From Bacillota bacterium (GTDB taxonomy: Bacteria > Bacillota > Clostridia > Lachnospirales > Lachnospiraceae), in contig JAEYJO010000057.1 of assembly GCA_023408815.1 (NCBI GenBank), forward strand, positions 1 to 64,000: a stretch of DNA of 64,000 nt, given 5' to 3'. The notes below the pieces were generated by a model. That model was given only the letters and a program-made list of their open reading frames with translations, searched no databases and was not told the DNA's origin. Numbering within the stretch: position 1 is the first letter of the stretch; each line of letters starts with the position of its first letter. This document shows positions 43,552-51,229 of the stretch, one piece after another. Both the position numbers and the translations under genes were made by a program.

Positions 43552-43564
43552 GCTATCGATATAT

Positions 43565-43593
43565 AGTATAAAACAATCCATGTGATTTTACAA
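43565..43593 (-). promoter_or_regulatory. Promoter of the BusR-like gene
   Basis: TTGTAA (43588-43593) and TATACT (43565-43570) are 17 bases apart on the minus strand. The DNA from 43594 to 43717 is A/T rich with no visible feature. Confidence 0.55.
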
Positions 43594-43717
43594 GATAATA
43601 AAATATTTGCTGATTTTAATTCTTCATACTGTTTTATAAAGCCTGTTGATTCATTATTCAATTCATAAATCTAAATATGGAAAAATGTTGCAAAACAATA
43701 GCAAAACAAGGTAATAT

Positions 43718-43730
43718 ATTTAGATAAATA
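43718..43730. repeat. Left copy of a 13-bp direct repeat (probable TSD)
   Basis: ATTTAGATAAATA lies directly outside the left terminal inverted repeat of the element and matches the right-hand copy at 12 of 13 positions. Confidence 0.75.
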
Positions 43731-44074
43731 TAGTCATTTGCGAAACTATTATATTATGCAAATTTTATGTGCCAGATTATATTTATCGACAACTTTTCAC
43801 GGTGGATTTGTTTTTTTCTCCGGCGTTTGCGGCTGTATTTTTAAAGGAAACCTTGAAGCAGTCATAAGCGGACGGGTCGGCAGCAAAGCACCTCCATGTG
43901 CGCGCTGCCTAAACGCCGCATCCTTGCGGCGTTTTCCCTGAGAGCGTCGGTTTCCTTAAGAAAATACAAGCCGCTCACTAAAGGAGGCAAAAACAAACAC
44001 ACCGTGGAAAGTTTTAGCTAAGTTATGAAATGGCACATAAAATTGGTGAAGGTAACGAGTTTCGCAAACGCCTA
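43731..44074. mobile_element. MITE-like structured insertion, 344 bp
   Basis: The ends are 16-bp inverted repeats: 43731-43746 and 44059-44074 pair at 14 positions and include a perfect TTTGCGAAAC. Inner arms pair nearly in register: 43761-43774 with 44031-44044 (perfect 14 bp); 43791-43804 with 44000-44013 (14 pairs, one wobble); 43807-43821 with 43983-43997; 43829-43842 with 43960-43974; 43844-43852 with 43949-43957. The centre holds two more stems: GGCAGC/GCTGCC (43879-43909) with an inner GCAC/GTGC, and AAACGCCGC/GCGGCGTTT (43911-43934). The centre is GC-rich against A/T-rich flanks. No credible protein is encoded. Size, inverted repeats and flanking direct repeat fit a MITE moved by an outside transposase; a structured RNA is the alternative or an additional function. 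Confidence 0.75.
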
Positions 44075-44087
44075 AATTAGATAAATA
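44075..44087. repeat. Right copy of the 13-bp direct repeat (probable TSD)
   Basis: AATTAGATAAATA abuts the right inverted repeat and matches the left copy at 43718-43730 except for one base. A 13-bp target duplication is within the range of IS4-group elements, which is only a hint of the transposase type. Confidence 0.75.
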
Positions 44088-44106
44088 ATAGGAAAGGTGA
44101 AGAATT

Positions 44107-44355
44107 ATGGGAAAAGTAAAGTTGACTGTTGTTAGCAGTAAATGCAGATGTGGATATAGTAAAACAGGAGACGAATATATCATCGATGATCTCTGCCCTC
44201 CCCTATGCCACGAGCTTTGGAATTGTGCTTATCCAATGGTGTATGCACTCAAAAACGGTGCTTCTCTCGATTATGGTAATCAAACAGCCAAAATGTTTGA
44301 TGTAAAATGCCCGGACAACGGCAGGGTCGTTCTGCACGGGGAAGCGATTGAATAA
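44107..44355 (+). CDS. Small Cys-rich TIGR04076-like protein
   Basis: The 82-residue protein begins MGKVKLTVVSSKCRCGY, the usual opening of the TIGR04076 family of small anaerobe proteins of unknown function. Six cysteines occur at 13, 15, 30, 34, 40 and 68, in pairs such as CRC and LCPPLCHELWNC, which suggests metal or Fe-S binding. GGAAAGG lies eight to nine bases before the ATG. Its promoter region has been separated from upstream DNA by the 344-bp insertion, so the element may supply or block its transcription. Confidence 0.75.
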   Translation: MGKVKLTVVSSKCRCGYSKTGDEYIIDDLCPPLCHELWNCAYPMVYALKNGASLDYGNQTAKMFDVKCPDNGRVVLHGEAIE

Positions 44356-44381
44356 TTTTTGCAAATGACATCTCATCTCTC

Positions 44382-45023
44382 TTATTCCGGCAGCGGCGCA
44401 TCTCTAAAATCATATAGAACTCCGTCTGCGATTTTCTGTATGGCGGCCCACTGCTCCTTTGACGCTTCATCAAACACTCCATATACAACCATTCCGGCTA
44501 GCTTAGCACTCTGAATCGCCTGCAAAATATCATCGAATACCACACATTCCTTAGGAGCTGCACCAAGTTTATCCGCAGTGTATAGAAACACATCAGGACT
44601 GGACTTGCCCAAACCCACCTCATCTGTGGAGCAAACGACGTCAAACATTTCTATAATACCGTGTCCTCGAAGCGACGGTTCATAAAGAGCTGCCGGCAGA
44701 CTGGTGGCTATGCCAAGTTTAATGCCTCTCTCTTTGACTGCGGCAAGGAACTCCCTGGCATACGGTTTTAGAGGAACGGTATGGCCATATGCATGTGCCG
44801 CCATGGCATTCCATTCTTCCAGTAGTTCCTCTGCGCTGATTGGCAGGCCGAACCTCTCAATAGTATATAGGGCGGTCTCCTGGAAGGTGAGTGCACAGAC
44901 AGCATTGATATAGTCGGGCGGCATATCGATTCCCCGTTTGGCCAGAAATTCCGCATCAATCTGCTCCCATACACCCATGGAATCCAGCAGGGTTCCATCC
45001 AGATCAAATATATACGCCTTCAT
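44382..45023 (-). CDS. HAD phosphatase of the thiamine operon
   Basis: A HAD subfamily IA hydrolase. Motif I is FDLDGTLLDSMGVW with both Asp; the helical cap covers about 18-80; motif II is GIATS; motif III Lys is in GLGKSSPDVFL; and motif IV acidic residues are in VVFDDILQAIQSAKLAG. It overlaps thiE by ATGA and so is translationally coupled to the thiamine genes. ThiE yields thiamine phosphate while the thiamine kinase in this window uses free thiamine, so a ThMP phosphatase is an attractive role. Sequence alone does not exclude beta-phosphoglucomutase-like or other sugar phosphatase activity. Confidence 0.85.
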   Translation of the reverse strand: MKAYIFDLDGTLLDSMGVWEQIDAEFLAKRGIDMPPDYINAVCALTFQETALYTIERFGLPISAEELLEEWNAMAAHAYGHTVPLKPYAREFLAAVKERGIKLGIATSLPAALYEPSLRGHGIIEMFDVVCSTDEVGLGKSSPDVFLYTADKLGAAPKECVVFDDILQAIQSAKLAGMVVYGVFDEASKEQWAAIQKIADGVLYDFRDAPLPE

Positions 45024-45661
45024 ACCCTGGACCTCCCCTTAAGGAATAAATCTTTCAGCTCCTGTGCCGCACCTTCCGCATCCGCCTGGGAAACAATAGC
45101 AGAAACTACTGCCAGCCCATCGATGCCGATACCATGAAAAAGTGGTATCGTTTCTTTATTGATCCCGCCAATCACGACAATGGGAAGCCGAACCTCTTCC
45201 CTTATACGCTTCAACACCTGCATGGGAGTAATCTTGGCATCTGTTTTCGTTCCCGTAGCGAACATGGCACCTACTCCCAGATAGTCTGCACCCGCATCGG
45301 CGGCAGAAAGTGCCTCGGTAAGATTGCCCGCCGATACACCAACGATCCGATCCGGTCCGACTATCTTCCGTATTATATCGACAGGAATATCTCCCTGCCC
45401 CACATGTACTCCGTCCGCATCCACTGCAAGGGCAATATCCGCCCTATCATTAATGATAAGCGGCACATCCAGCCGGGTTGTTACCTTCCGTACCCTTACA
45501 GCCGTTTCATAAAACTCTCGCGAGGATACACTTTTCTCCCTGAGCTGCACCAATGTGCAGCCGCCTCTGACCCCCCGCTCCACCGATTCCTCTATGGTTG
45601 CCTGAACCATAAGTTCTCTGTCTGTAACAAGATATAGGGTATAATCGATATCAGGCTTCAT
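45020..45661 (-). CDS. thiE: Thiamine phosphate synthase
   Basis: Joins HMP pyrophosphate and thiazole phosphate into thiamine phosphate. TIM-barrel motifs: YLVTDRELM, CTLVQLREKSVSSREF, PLIINDRADIALAVDADGVHVGQGDIP, VGVSAGNLTEA, YLGVGAMFATGTKTDA and VVIGGINKETI. The Met at 45661 with a GGCGAGG-type site is favoured (213 residues, normal); the longer frame lies inside thiM. It overlaps thiM by 11 bp and the HAD gene by 4 bp. Confidence 0.96.
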   Translation of the reverse strand: MKPDIDYTLYLVTDRELMVQATIEESVERGVRGGCTLVQLREKSVSSREFYETAVRVRKVTTRLDVPLIINDRADIALAVDADGVHVGQGDIPVDIIRKIVGPDRIVGVSAGNLTEALSAADAGADYLGVGAMFATGTKTDAKITPMQVLKRIREEVRLPIVVIGGINKETIPLFHGIGIDGLAVVSAIVSQADAEGAAQELKDLFLKGRSRV

Positions 45662-46469
45662 ATAGCCTCGCCCTCCCTCCAAGAGTTTCCCCATCCAATT
45701 TGCTCACTGCGTCATGTAACGCCGCATGGAAGCTGCCGTTACCATAATTTCCTGCCCGTTCAAAGGCGAGTTCTCCGGCAATCCCCATAGAAAGCAAGGC
45801 CGTGACTGCAGCCTCTAACGGAGATTCCGGGGCTGCTCCGCAAAAGGAGCCGATCAGCGAAGAACACATGCAGCCGGTTCCCGTGAGCTTTGCCAGCATG
45901 GAATGACCATTTTCTATACAGACGATTCGCCTTCCATCCGTTACCACATCCACTGCTCCGGTAATTGCCACCACACAGCCCGACTGAGCCGCCAGCGTCT
46001 TTGCTACGGATATGGCATCCTCTATATTTTGCTGGTCGGCTTCGGCCGCATCCACTCCTTTTGTTTCCGCATGCAAACCCGCAAGAAACCGTACCTCTGA
46101 AATATTGCCGCGCAGGACGTTGATTTTCACTTCCCGCAAAATTTCGGCAGCCGTTTCATTACGAAGTTTAGAAGCTCCGGCTCCTACCGGATCGAATACG
46201 ACCGGAACTCCAGCCTCGTTTGCCGCCCGGCCTGCCGTGATCATTGCGGGAATAGTGCGCCCGTTAAGTGTTCCCATATTGAGAACAACTGCTGAAGCGA
46301 TAGCGGCAATGTCTGCAGCCTCTTCCAACGCATCGGCCATGATAGGCGATGCACCGATGTCCAGCGTAATGTTTGCGCAGTCATTTACCGTAACGTAATT
46401 TGTAATATGGTGGACCAGCGGCTTTTTCATACGCACCTGCTCTACAAGCCTCATATATATTTCTCTCAT
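45651..46469 (-). CDS. thiM: Hydroxyethylthiazole kinase
   Basis: Phosphorylates salvaged hydroxyethylthiazole. Ribokinase-like motifs: KPLVHHITNYVTVNDCANITLDIGASPIMADA, VFDPVGAGASKLRNE, LRGNISEVRFLAG and LTGTGCMCSSLIGSF with the catalytic Cys region. Length (272) is standard. The ATG overlaps the thiD stop by four bases (ATGA). Confidence 0.97.
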   Translation of the reverse strand: MREIYMRLVEQVRMKKPLVHHITNYVTVNDCANITLDIGASPIMADALEEAADIAAIASAVVLNMGTLNGRTIPAMITAGRAANEAGVPVVFDPVGAGASKLRNETAAEILREVKINVLRGNISEVRFLAGLHAETKGVDAAEADQQNIEDAISVAKTLAAQSGCVVAITGAVDVVTDGRRIVCIENGHSMLAKLTGTGCMCSSLIGSFCGAAPESPLEAAVTALLSMGIAGELAFERAGNYGNGSFHAALHDAVSKLDGETLGGRARLYEA

Positions 46470-47293
46470 TTAATATCTTCCCTCCAGTCTTTTCCATCTG
46501 ATAACCCATGTTGAAACAAATCGTAAAAATGATGCGTCGGTCCGTTGCCCCTGCCAATCTCCAAAGAATGGGCAATGGCCGTAGTAACATACTGCTTAGA
46601 CCGCGCGACAGCTTGCCGTATCGACAGTTCTAAGGCAAGATTAGAGGCAATCGCCGAAGAATAGGTACAGCCGGTACCATGGGTGTTTTTTGTTTGGATG
46701 CGCGGAGACGTAAAACTGTAAAATTCGCTGCCGTCAAATAAAATATCCGTAGCGTCGCCCTCACTGTGCCCACCCTTCACCAGCACCGCCCTACAGCCCA
46801 TATCGTGGATGATCCGCGCCGCTTTCTTCATATCCGCCTGCGTATGAACACGCATTCCAGCCATCTTCTCCGCCTCGGGAATGTTAGGAGTAATTACATC
46901 GGCAAGCGGCACCACCTCGGCAATCAATGTATCTATGGAATCCGGATCCATGAGCGCACAACCGTTTTTGGCGTACATTACCGGGTCTATAACCACATTG
47001 ACCGGTTTCCATTCGCGAAGTCTGCCTGCTACTGCCAGCATACCTTCCTTACATGACAGCATACCAATTTTCAGCGCATCGGGCGGAATGTCCTCGAAGA
47101 CGGCATCGATTTGTTTCTCGATAATATCGGGCCGTATGTCCTGATATTCAATAACCCGAAAGGTGTTCTCCGCAACCACCGAGGCAATGACTGTCATGCC
47201 AAACACTCCATGGGCGGAGAAGGTCTTTAAATCAGCCTGGATGCCGGCACCGCCGCTGCAATCCGAGCCTGCAATACTCAATACTTTTTTCAT
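46466..47293 (-). CDS. thiD: HMP/HMP-phosphate kinase
   Basis: Phosphorylates HMP and HMP phosphate to the pyrophosphate used by ThiE. Motifs: VLSIAGSDCSGGAGIQADLKTF at the N-terminus, VIDPVMYAKNGCALMD, TPNIPEAEKMAG, and the anion-hole GTGCTYSSAIASNLA. The C-terminus is GNGPTHHFYDLF. The ATG at 47293 has GGAG seven bases upstream; the codons before it are TTG AAT. It is the first gene after the TPP riboswitch. No thiC or thiG is in the window, so this is a salvage set. Confidence 0.96.
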   Translation of the reverse strand: MKKVLSIAGSDCSGGAGIQADLKTFSAHGVFGMTVIASVVAENTFRVIEYQDIRPDIIEKQIDAVFEDIPPDALKIGMLSCKEGMLAVAGRLREWKPVNVVIDPVMYAKNGCALMDPDSIDTLIAEVVPLADVITPNIPEAEKMAGMRVHTQADMKKAARIIHDMGCRAVLVKGGHSEGDATDILFDGSEFYSFTSPRIQTKNTHGTGCTYSSAIASNLALELSIRQAVARSKQYVTTAIAHSLEIGRGNGPTHHFYDLFQHGLSDGKDWREDIK

Positions 47294-47362
47294 ATTCAAT
47301 CTCCTATTTCTTTGACATTAAAAAAAGGCGCTTTTGCCGAAACAAAAAACACCCCTATATGT

Positions 47363-47494
47363 AAAAAGGACGCTTCGCGTATACACAAAGCGTCCGAATC
47401 ACCCAAAAGATGATTTGCTTCCCTACGTCGGTATTAACCAACAGGTTCAAAGGGTCAGGTTCTGCCTTCTCAACTCCAAAGAGTCCCCCCGCAA
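47363..47494 (-). promoter_or_regulatory. TPP riboswitch with intrinsic terminator
   Basis: On the minus strand the aptamer (about 47417-47494) has a GGGGGG run, TTGAGA (usual CTGAGA), then ACCCTTTGAACCTG, and TAATACCGACGTAGGGAA, the conserved THI-box segments. The expression platform is a hairpin, GGACGCTT with AAGCGTCC (47368-47395), followed by TTTTT. TPP binding should favour the terminator and shut off thiD-thiM-thiE-HAD. Confidence 0.95.
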
Positions 47495-47510
47495 ACTTGT
47501 ATCATATTCA

Positions 47511-47538
47511 ATTATAATACAGAAGATACATTCCTCAA
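47511..47538 (-). promoter_or_regulatory. Promoter of the thiamine operon
   Basis: Consensus TATAAT (47511-47516) is 16 bases from TTGAGG (47533-47538) on the minus strand. The start point would lie just before the riboswitch aptamer. Confidence 0.65.
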
Positions 47539-47644
47539 TGCAATAAAACACTTCTTATAGAACTAAAAAGCCTTCCCCTGCATTTATTTTATTGATTGTA
47601 CATCTCTTTATCCAAAAAAGCAAGCTCATTCGTACAAAATTAAT

Positions 47645-48649
47645 TCACATCCATGTTCTCAAAGCCAGAAACTCATCGCTAAAAATACAATGAACCAAAG
47701 TGCCGTCTCGCATAGCAGCGAGGCATTTTTCGTAATCCATCCATACCACAGACTCAATCTCCTCTTTTTGCAAATGAAAAGAGGAAATCGTAATATCCAA
47801 AGATAAGACATAGACAGCGCTGAACTCATGGTTGTGGAAGGGATTGCCATAAAATGAGGTCACGACTTCTCCGTCGTGATAGCCGATAAGCTTTAAGTCC
47901 TCGGGCAACGCAGTAATTCCCAGCTCTTCTTCCAGTTCCCGTAAGGCGGATTCCAGATAATCCATTCCTGCAGGAATGTGCCCTGCGGAGGAAATATCGA
48001 AGCTGCCGGGAAAGGAGTCCTTGTCGGTTGCCCGTTTCTGCAAAAGCACATCGAAGCTGCCTCTTTCGTTCCTGCGAACGATCCATACGTGGGCCGTTCG
48101 GTGCAAATCACCGTAACGGTGAACGAGAGAACGTTCCCTCACCCGTCCGGTAGGAATTCCATTTTCATCCACAATGTCAAAAATCTCCATCTTTTTGCCG
48201 TTTAGAACGGCTTCCTTTAATATATTATCTATATAGTGCAGCTTCAAGGAAAAGAAGGGAGCATTTTCCTCCAGAAGCCGGAAAAAAATAAGATCACCCT
48301 CCCACAAATTCAAAGAAGGGATTTTATCTTTCGCTACCCACTCTAACGTTCCTTCATTACAGCTTTTCAAATCTCCTTCAAAGCCATCGGCAGTGTATAT
48401 GAATATATAATAATCCGTAATATCGTCGCACAGAAAAGTCAGGACTCCACGAAGCCGATAAGAGGTGAGTGTCAGACCGGTCTCCTCCTTCGCTTCCCGG
48501 ACTACGCAGTCGTCCGGACTTTCATCGGCTTCAAAATGACCGCCGATACCGATCCATTTATCCTTGTTAATGTCATGTTCCTTTTTGATGCGATGGAGCA
48601 TAAGGTAGGAGTCGTCTTTTTCTATGTAACAAAGAGTTGTCAGTGTCAT
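47645..48649 (-). CDS. Tandem Nudix fusion: MutT-like plus IPP-isomerase-like
   Basis: Two Nudix domains occur in one chain. The first (about 1-145) has an intact box, GGHFEADESPDD followed by REAKEETGL, and opens TLTTLCYIEKDDSYLMLHR, like the 8-oxo-dGTP diphosphatase (MutX) group. The second (about 155-334) begins EIFDIVDENGIPTGRVRERSLVH and has AGHIPAGMDYLE then RELEEELGI, as in the IPP-isomerase-like YfcD group. The first Glu of its Nudix box is replaced by Met, which may reduce activity. The ATG at 48649 is preferred because the domain starts there, although its ribosome site is weak; the frame is open to 48694. Substrates are unknown. Confidence 0.85.
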   Translation of the reverse strand: MTLTTLCYIEKDDSYLMLHRIKKEHDINKDKWIGIGGHFEADESPDDCVVREAKEETGLTLTSYRLRGVLTFLCDDITDYYIFIYTADGFEGDLKSCNEGTLEWVAKDKIPSLNLWEGDLIFFRLLEENAPFFSLKLHYIDNILKEAVLNGKKMEIFDIVDENGIPTGRVRERSLVHRYGDLHRTAHVWIVRRNERGSFDVLLQKRATDKDSFPGSFDISSAGHIPAGMDYLESALRELEEELGITALPEDLKLIGYHDGEVVTSFYGNPFHNHEFSAVYVLSLDITISSFHLQKEEIESVVWMDYEKCLAAMRDGTLVHCIFSDEFLALRTWM

Positions 48650-48705
48650 AATAATCAACAGAGCCTTTCTAAAAAAGTTATGGTTTTCCCGCAAGCTTTA
48701 TATTA

Positions 48706-49389
48706 TCATCCAATAACCTTATATTTCAAGCGAATATAGGAATCTTCAAGAACATCACATGCTTCGAGCTTTAAAATTCCCAACTGCTCAAGCTCCTCAG
48801 GCTTAGAAAGAGAAACTCCGTCTACCAGAGAGGAAGTTTCTTTTCCGCCGATGAGTACAGGCGGTATAACAATATCTATATAATCAAAAAGCTTCTCACG
48901 GAGAAACAGCCCATTGAGAGTTCCTCCCGTCTGTATGGTAATTCTGTCACAATTATATGATTCTTTCAATAGTTCTAACATTTCCTTCAGATTCAGCTTC
49001 TCTTGCAGGATAATATGCAGATTATCTTCCTTCAGGGAGAATGCCGGATGCTCTTTATTTGTCGTTACAAGTACAAACGCCTTCGACAGCGAACAAAAAT
49101 AACGAACACCATGCTTCGTCAGGTGCTTATTATCTATTACCACAAAGGAAACGGGAGTCTTATCAGGAAACTCTTTTCGATTTACTCCTATTTTTTCTTG
49201 TACACGCCCGGAGTTCAACGACCAAAGATCTGTTGTCCGCTCTATTTCATAGTATTGGTGAAGTCCTTCCCTGACACCTTTCAGCTTGGGAAAGTCACAG
49301 TCAACATCCAAAACATCCGATACTCCCGTACTAATCTTTCCATCTACGGAACTGAGCATAAATAATGTTGTAACAGGTCGCTGCTTCAT
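48706..49389 (-). CDS. RibD C-terminal domain reductase
   Basis: The whole protein is a RibD_C/dihydrofolate-reductase-like domain: TTLFMLSSVDGKISTG at the N-terminus, FVVIDNKHLTKHGVRYF, IQTGGTLNGLFLREKLFDYIDIVIPPVLIGGKETSSL near the C-terminus, the NADPH-binding half. No deaminase domain is present. Stand-alone members may reduce pyrimidines or pteridines, but their substrates are mostly unknown. GGAGG precedes the ATG. Confidence 0.85.
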   Translation of the reverse strand: MKQRPVTTLFMLSSVDGKISTGVSDVLDVDCDFPKLKGVREGLHQYYEIERTTDLWSLNSGRVQEKIGVNRKEFPDKTPVSFVVIDNKHLTKHGVRYFCSLSKAFVLVTTNKEHPAFSLKEDNLHIILQEKLNLKEMLELLKESYNCDRITIQTGGTLNGLFLREKLFDYIDIVIPPVLIGGKETSSLVDGVSLSKPEELEQLGILKLEACDVLEDSYIRLKYKVIG

Positions 49390-49555
49390 CGATATATCCT
49401 CCTGCTTTGTTTTATTGATATTCTACTATATTTCCCAGCCTTTGGGAATCGCTTTCTTTATTTTATCCCTGAACCCGCCAAAAAGGAGACAGACACCGGG
49501 AGACTTATTTTCCCGGCATTTGCCTCCATATAAATTCACATCTTACCTGTGACGC

Positions 49556-51214
49556 CTATAACAGACGCAGCTTCTTTGCGGCCTTCACGAATAAATGTCC
49601 TTTGGGAAGCCCCTTCAGATCCTTCTCCTTTACCGCCTTCAGTTTAATAATCAACACGAAATAAATAGGAACTGCGATCCCTACCGTTATGATCAACGCG
49701 ATTAAATTGATAAAATACAAGGAAGACATAATCAGCTCCAAAAGGGACGAAGCCCCTTCATAAATCCCAAATGCCGCCGCCCCCATGATCAGTGAGGAAA
49801 ACATCGGTCTTGCAAAGGTCTTATCGAATTCCTGCTTATAATCCAAATATTTTCGCAAAGATATGCTGTTCAATATGCACATTATGAGCGAATACATCAT
49901 CGTCGCCAGCATCACGCCGTAAATCCCTAAGTCAGTAAACCATATGATGGGAACTAACGCCGCCGTTTGTAAAATGAGAGCGATCGCCGCATTGATGATC
50001 GGTGTGTTCACTCTTCCGATTCCCTGCAATACCGCATTGGTCAACGTAGATAGTCCGTAAAAAATAACTGTTATCGAAAGCCCCGTCAATAGTCCGGATG
50101 CTAATTCCAAAGACTCTAGCTGGGGAAATAAAGCCAGTACCAGAGGCCTTGCAAGCACACCGATTCCCACCGCCGCCGGTATGGAAATCAGCATCGTCAC
50201 CTTTATTGCAGACGCTATCTTCTTCCGCGCCTGCTTAAACTCCCCCTGCGCATAGACTGAAGCTATGGTAGGTATGATTGCTGCAGACATTGCAGACGCC
50301 AGGGCGATGGGAATATTGGAAATTGTCACTGCTTTCTGAGCCAGGATTCCATAGTTCGTGGACGCCTCCGAAAAGTTCATATCCTTTAAGTGCACCATAA
50401 ATCTTAAATAAATGGTCTGATCCAGCGCCGTTACCAAGTTGTAAATGCAGGTACTAAGAATAAAGGGGGTCACAATCGAGGTTATCGTCTTAAATATTTC
50501 CTTATAAGATTCTTCACCCGTTGTCGTATCTCTTTCGATGCGTTTGTTTATCATCTTACGATTCATCACATATATCGCTGCCATGAACAAAAGTGCAATC
50601 ACGACCCCGCTGCCGGTCCCCAGCGCGCTGCCGATAGCTCCATACATCGCCTGCTCGCTTCCGTCCTTTCCCGAAGCACGTGCCGCCTGCATAAGCAAAT
50701 ATGCCGCACCAATGCTCACCACCGCATTAAGTATCTGCTCTAATATCTGAGATACGGAGGTCTGCATCATCGTCCTATGGGCCTGAAAATATCCTCTTAG
50801 GACTCCCAGCAGTCCATAGAAAAAAATAGTCGGTGCAAAAATACGAAGCACCGGAACCGAATGTCCCATGACGATATAAGGCGCACAGATAAACAAAATG
50901 AGACTTGCAGCCCCTCCGACTACCATAACATACAGCACAGCGCATTTAAAGATTTTCTGTGCGTTACGGTATTCCTTCAGTGCAAGTCTCTGTGCGAGCA
51001 CCTTTGCAATTGCTGACGGAATACTGTAAGATGAAACTAGAAGAATAATGGTATAATATGTATACGCCGTCGCAAAATAGCCATTTCCTTCATCCCCAAT
51101 AATCGCCGTCAGCGGACTCTTATAAAGCAAACCAATAATTCTGCATATTATGGACGCTGCGGCGAGGATTCCCGCCTGCATAATAAATCCGTCTTTTTTC
51201 TTATTGTCAGACAT
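49556..51214 (-). CDS. murJ: MurJ/YtgP-like lipid II flippase
   Basis: A membrane protein of about 14 helices in the MOP superfamily. The start (GFIMQAGILAAASIICRIIGLLYKSPLTAIIGDEGNGYF) is typical of the YtgP branch, as are YGLLGVLRGYFQAHRTMMQTSVSQILEQ and STLTNAVLQGIGRVNTPI. Bacillus YtgP (MurJ) flips lipid II for peptidoglycan. Length (552) matches. A SpoVB-like paralogue is at 17.9-19.2 kb. It lies 15 bp after glgA, possibly cotranscribed; a weak hairpin (49496-49516) follows. Confidence 0.82.
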   Translation of the reverse strand: MSDNKKKDGFIMQAGILAAASIICRIIGLLYKSPLTAIIGDEGNGYFATAYTYYTIILLVSSYSIPSAIAKVLAQRLALKEYRNAQKIFKCAVLYVMVVGGAASLILFICAPYIVMGHSVPVLRIFAPTIFFYGLLGVLRGYFQAHRTMMQTSVSQILEQILNAVVSIGAAYLLMQAARASGKDGSEQAMYGAIGSALGTGSGVVIALLFMAAIYVMNRKMINKRIERDTTTGEESYKEIFKTITSIVTPFILSTCIYNLVTALDQTIYLRFMVHLKDMNFSEASTNYGILAQKAVTISNIPIALASAMSAAIIPTIASVYAQGEFKQARKKIASAIKVTMLISIPAAVGIGVLARPLVLALFPQLESLELASGLLTGLSITVIFYGLSTLTNAVLQGIGRVNTPIINAAIALILQTAALVPIIWFTDLGIYGVMLATMMYSLIMCILNSISLRKYLDYKQEFDKTFARPMFSSLIMGAAAFGIYEGASSLLELIMSSLYFINLIALIITVGIAVPIYFVLIIKLKAVKEKDLKGLPKGHLFVKAAKKLRLL

Positions 51215-51229
51215 AATGGTATCCGTCCT

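Noticed and set aside
43738..44183. Short frames on both strands inside the 344-bp element
   Set aside because: No ribosome sites, no known motif, and the sequence is explained by base pairing between the arms.
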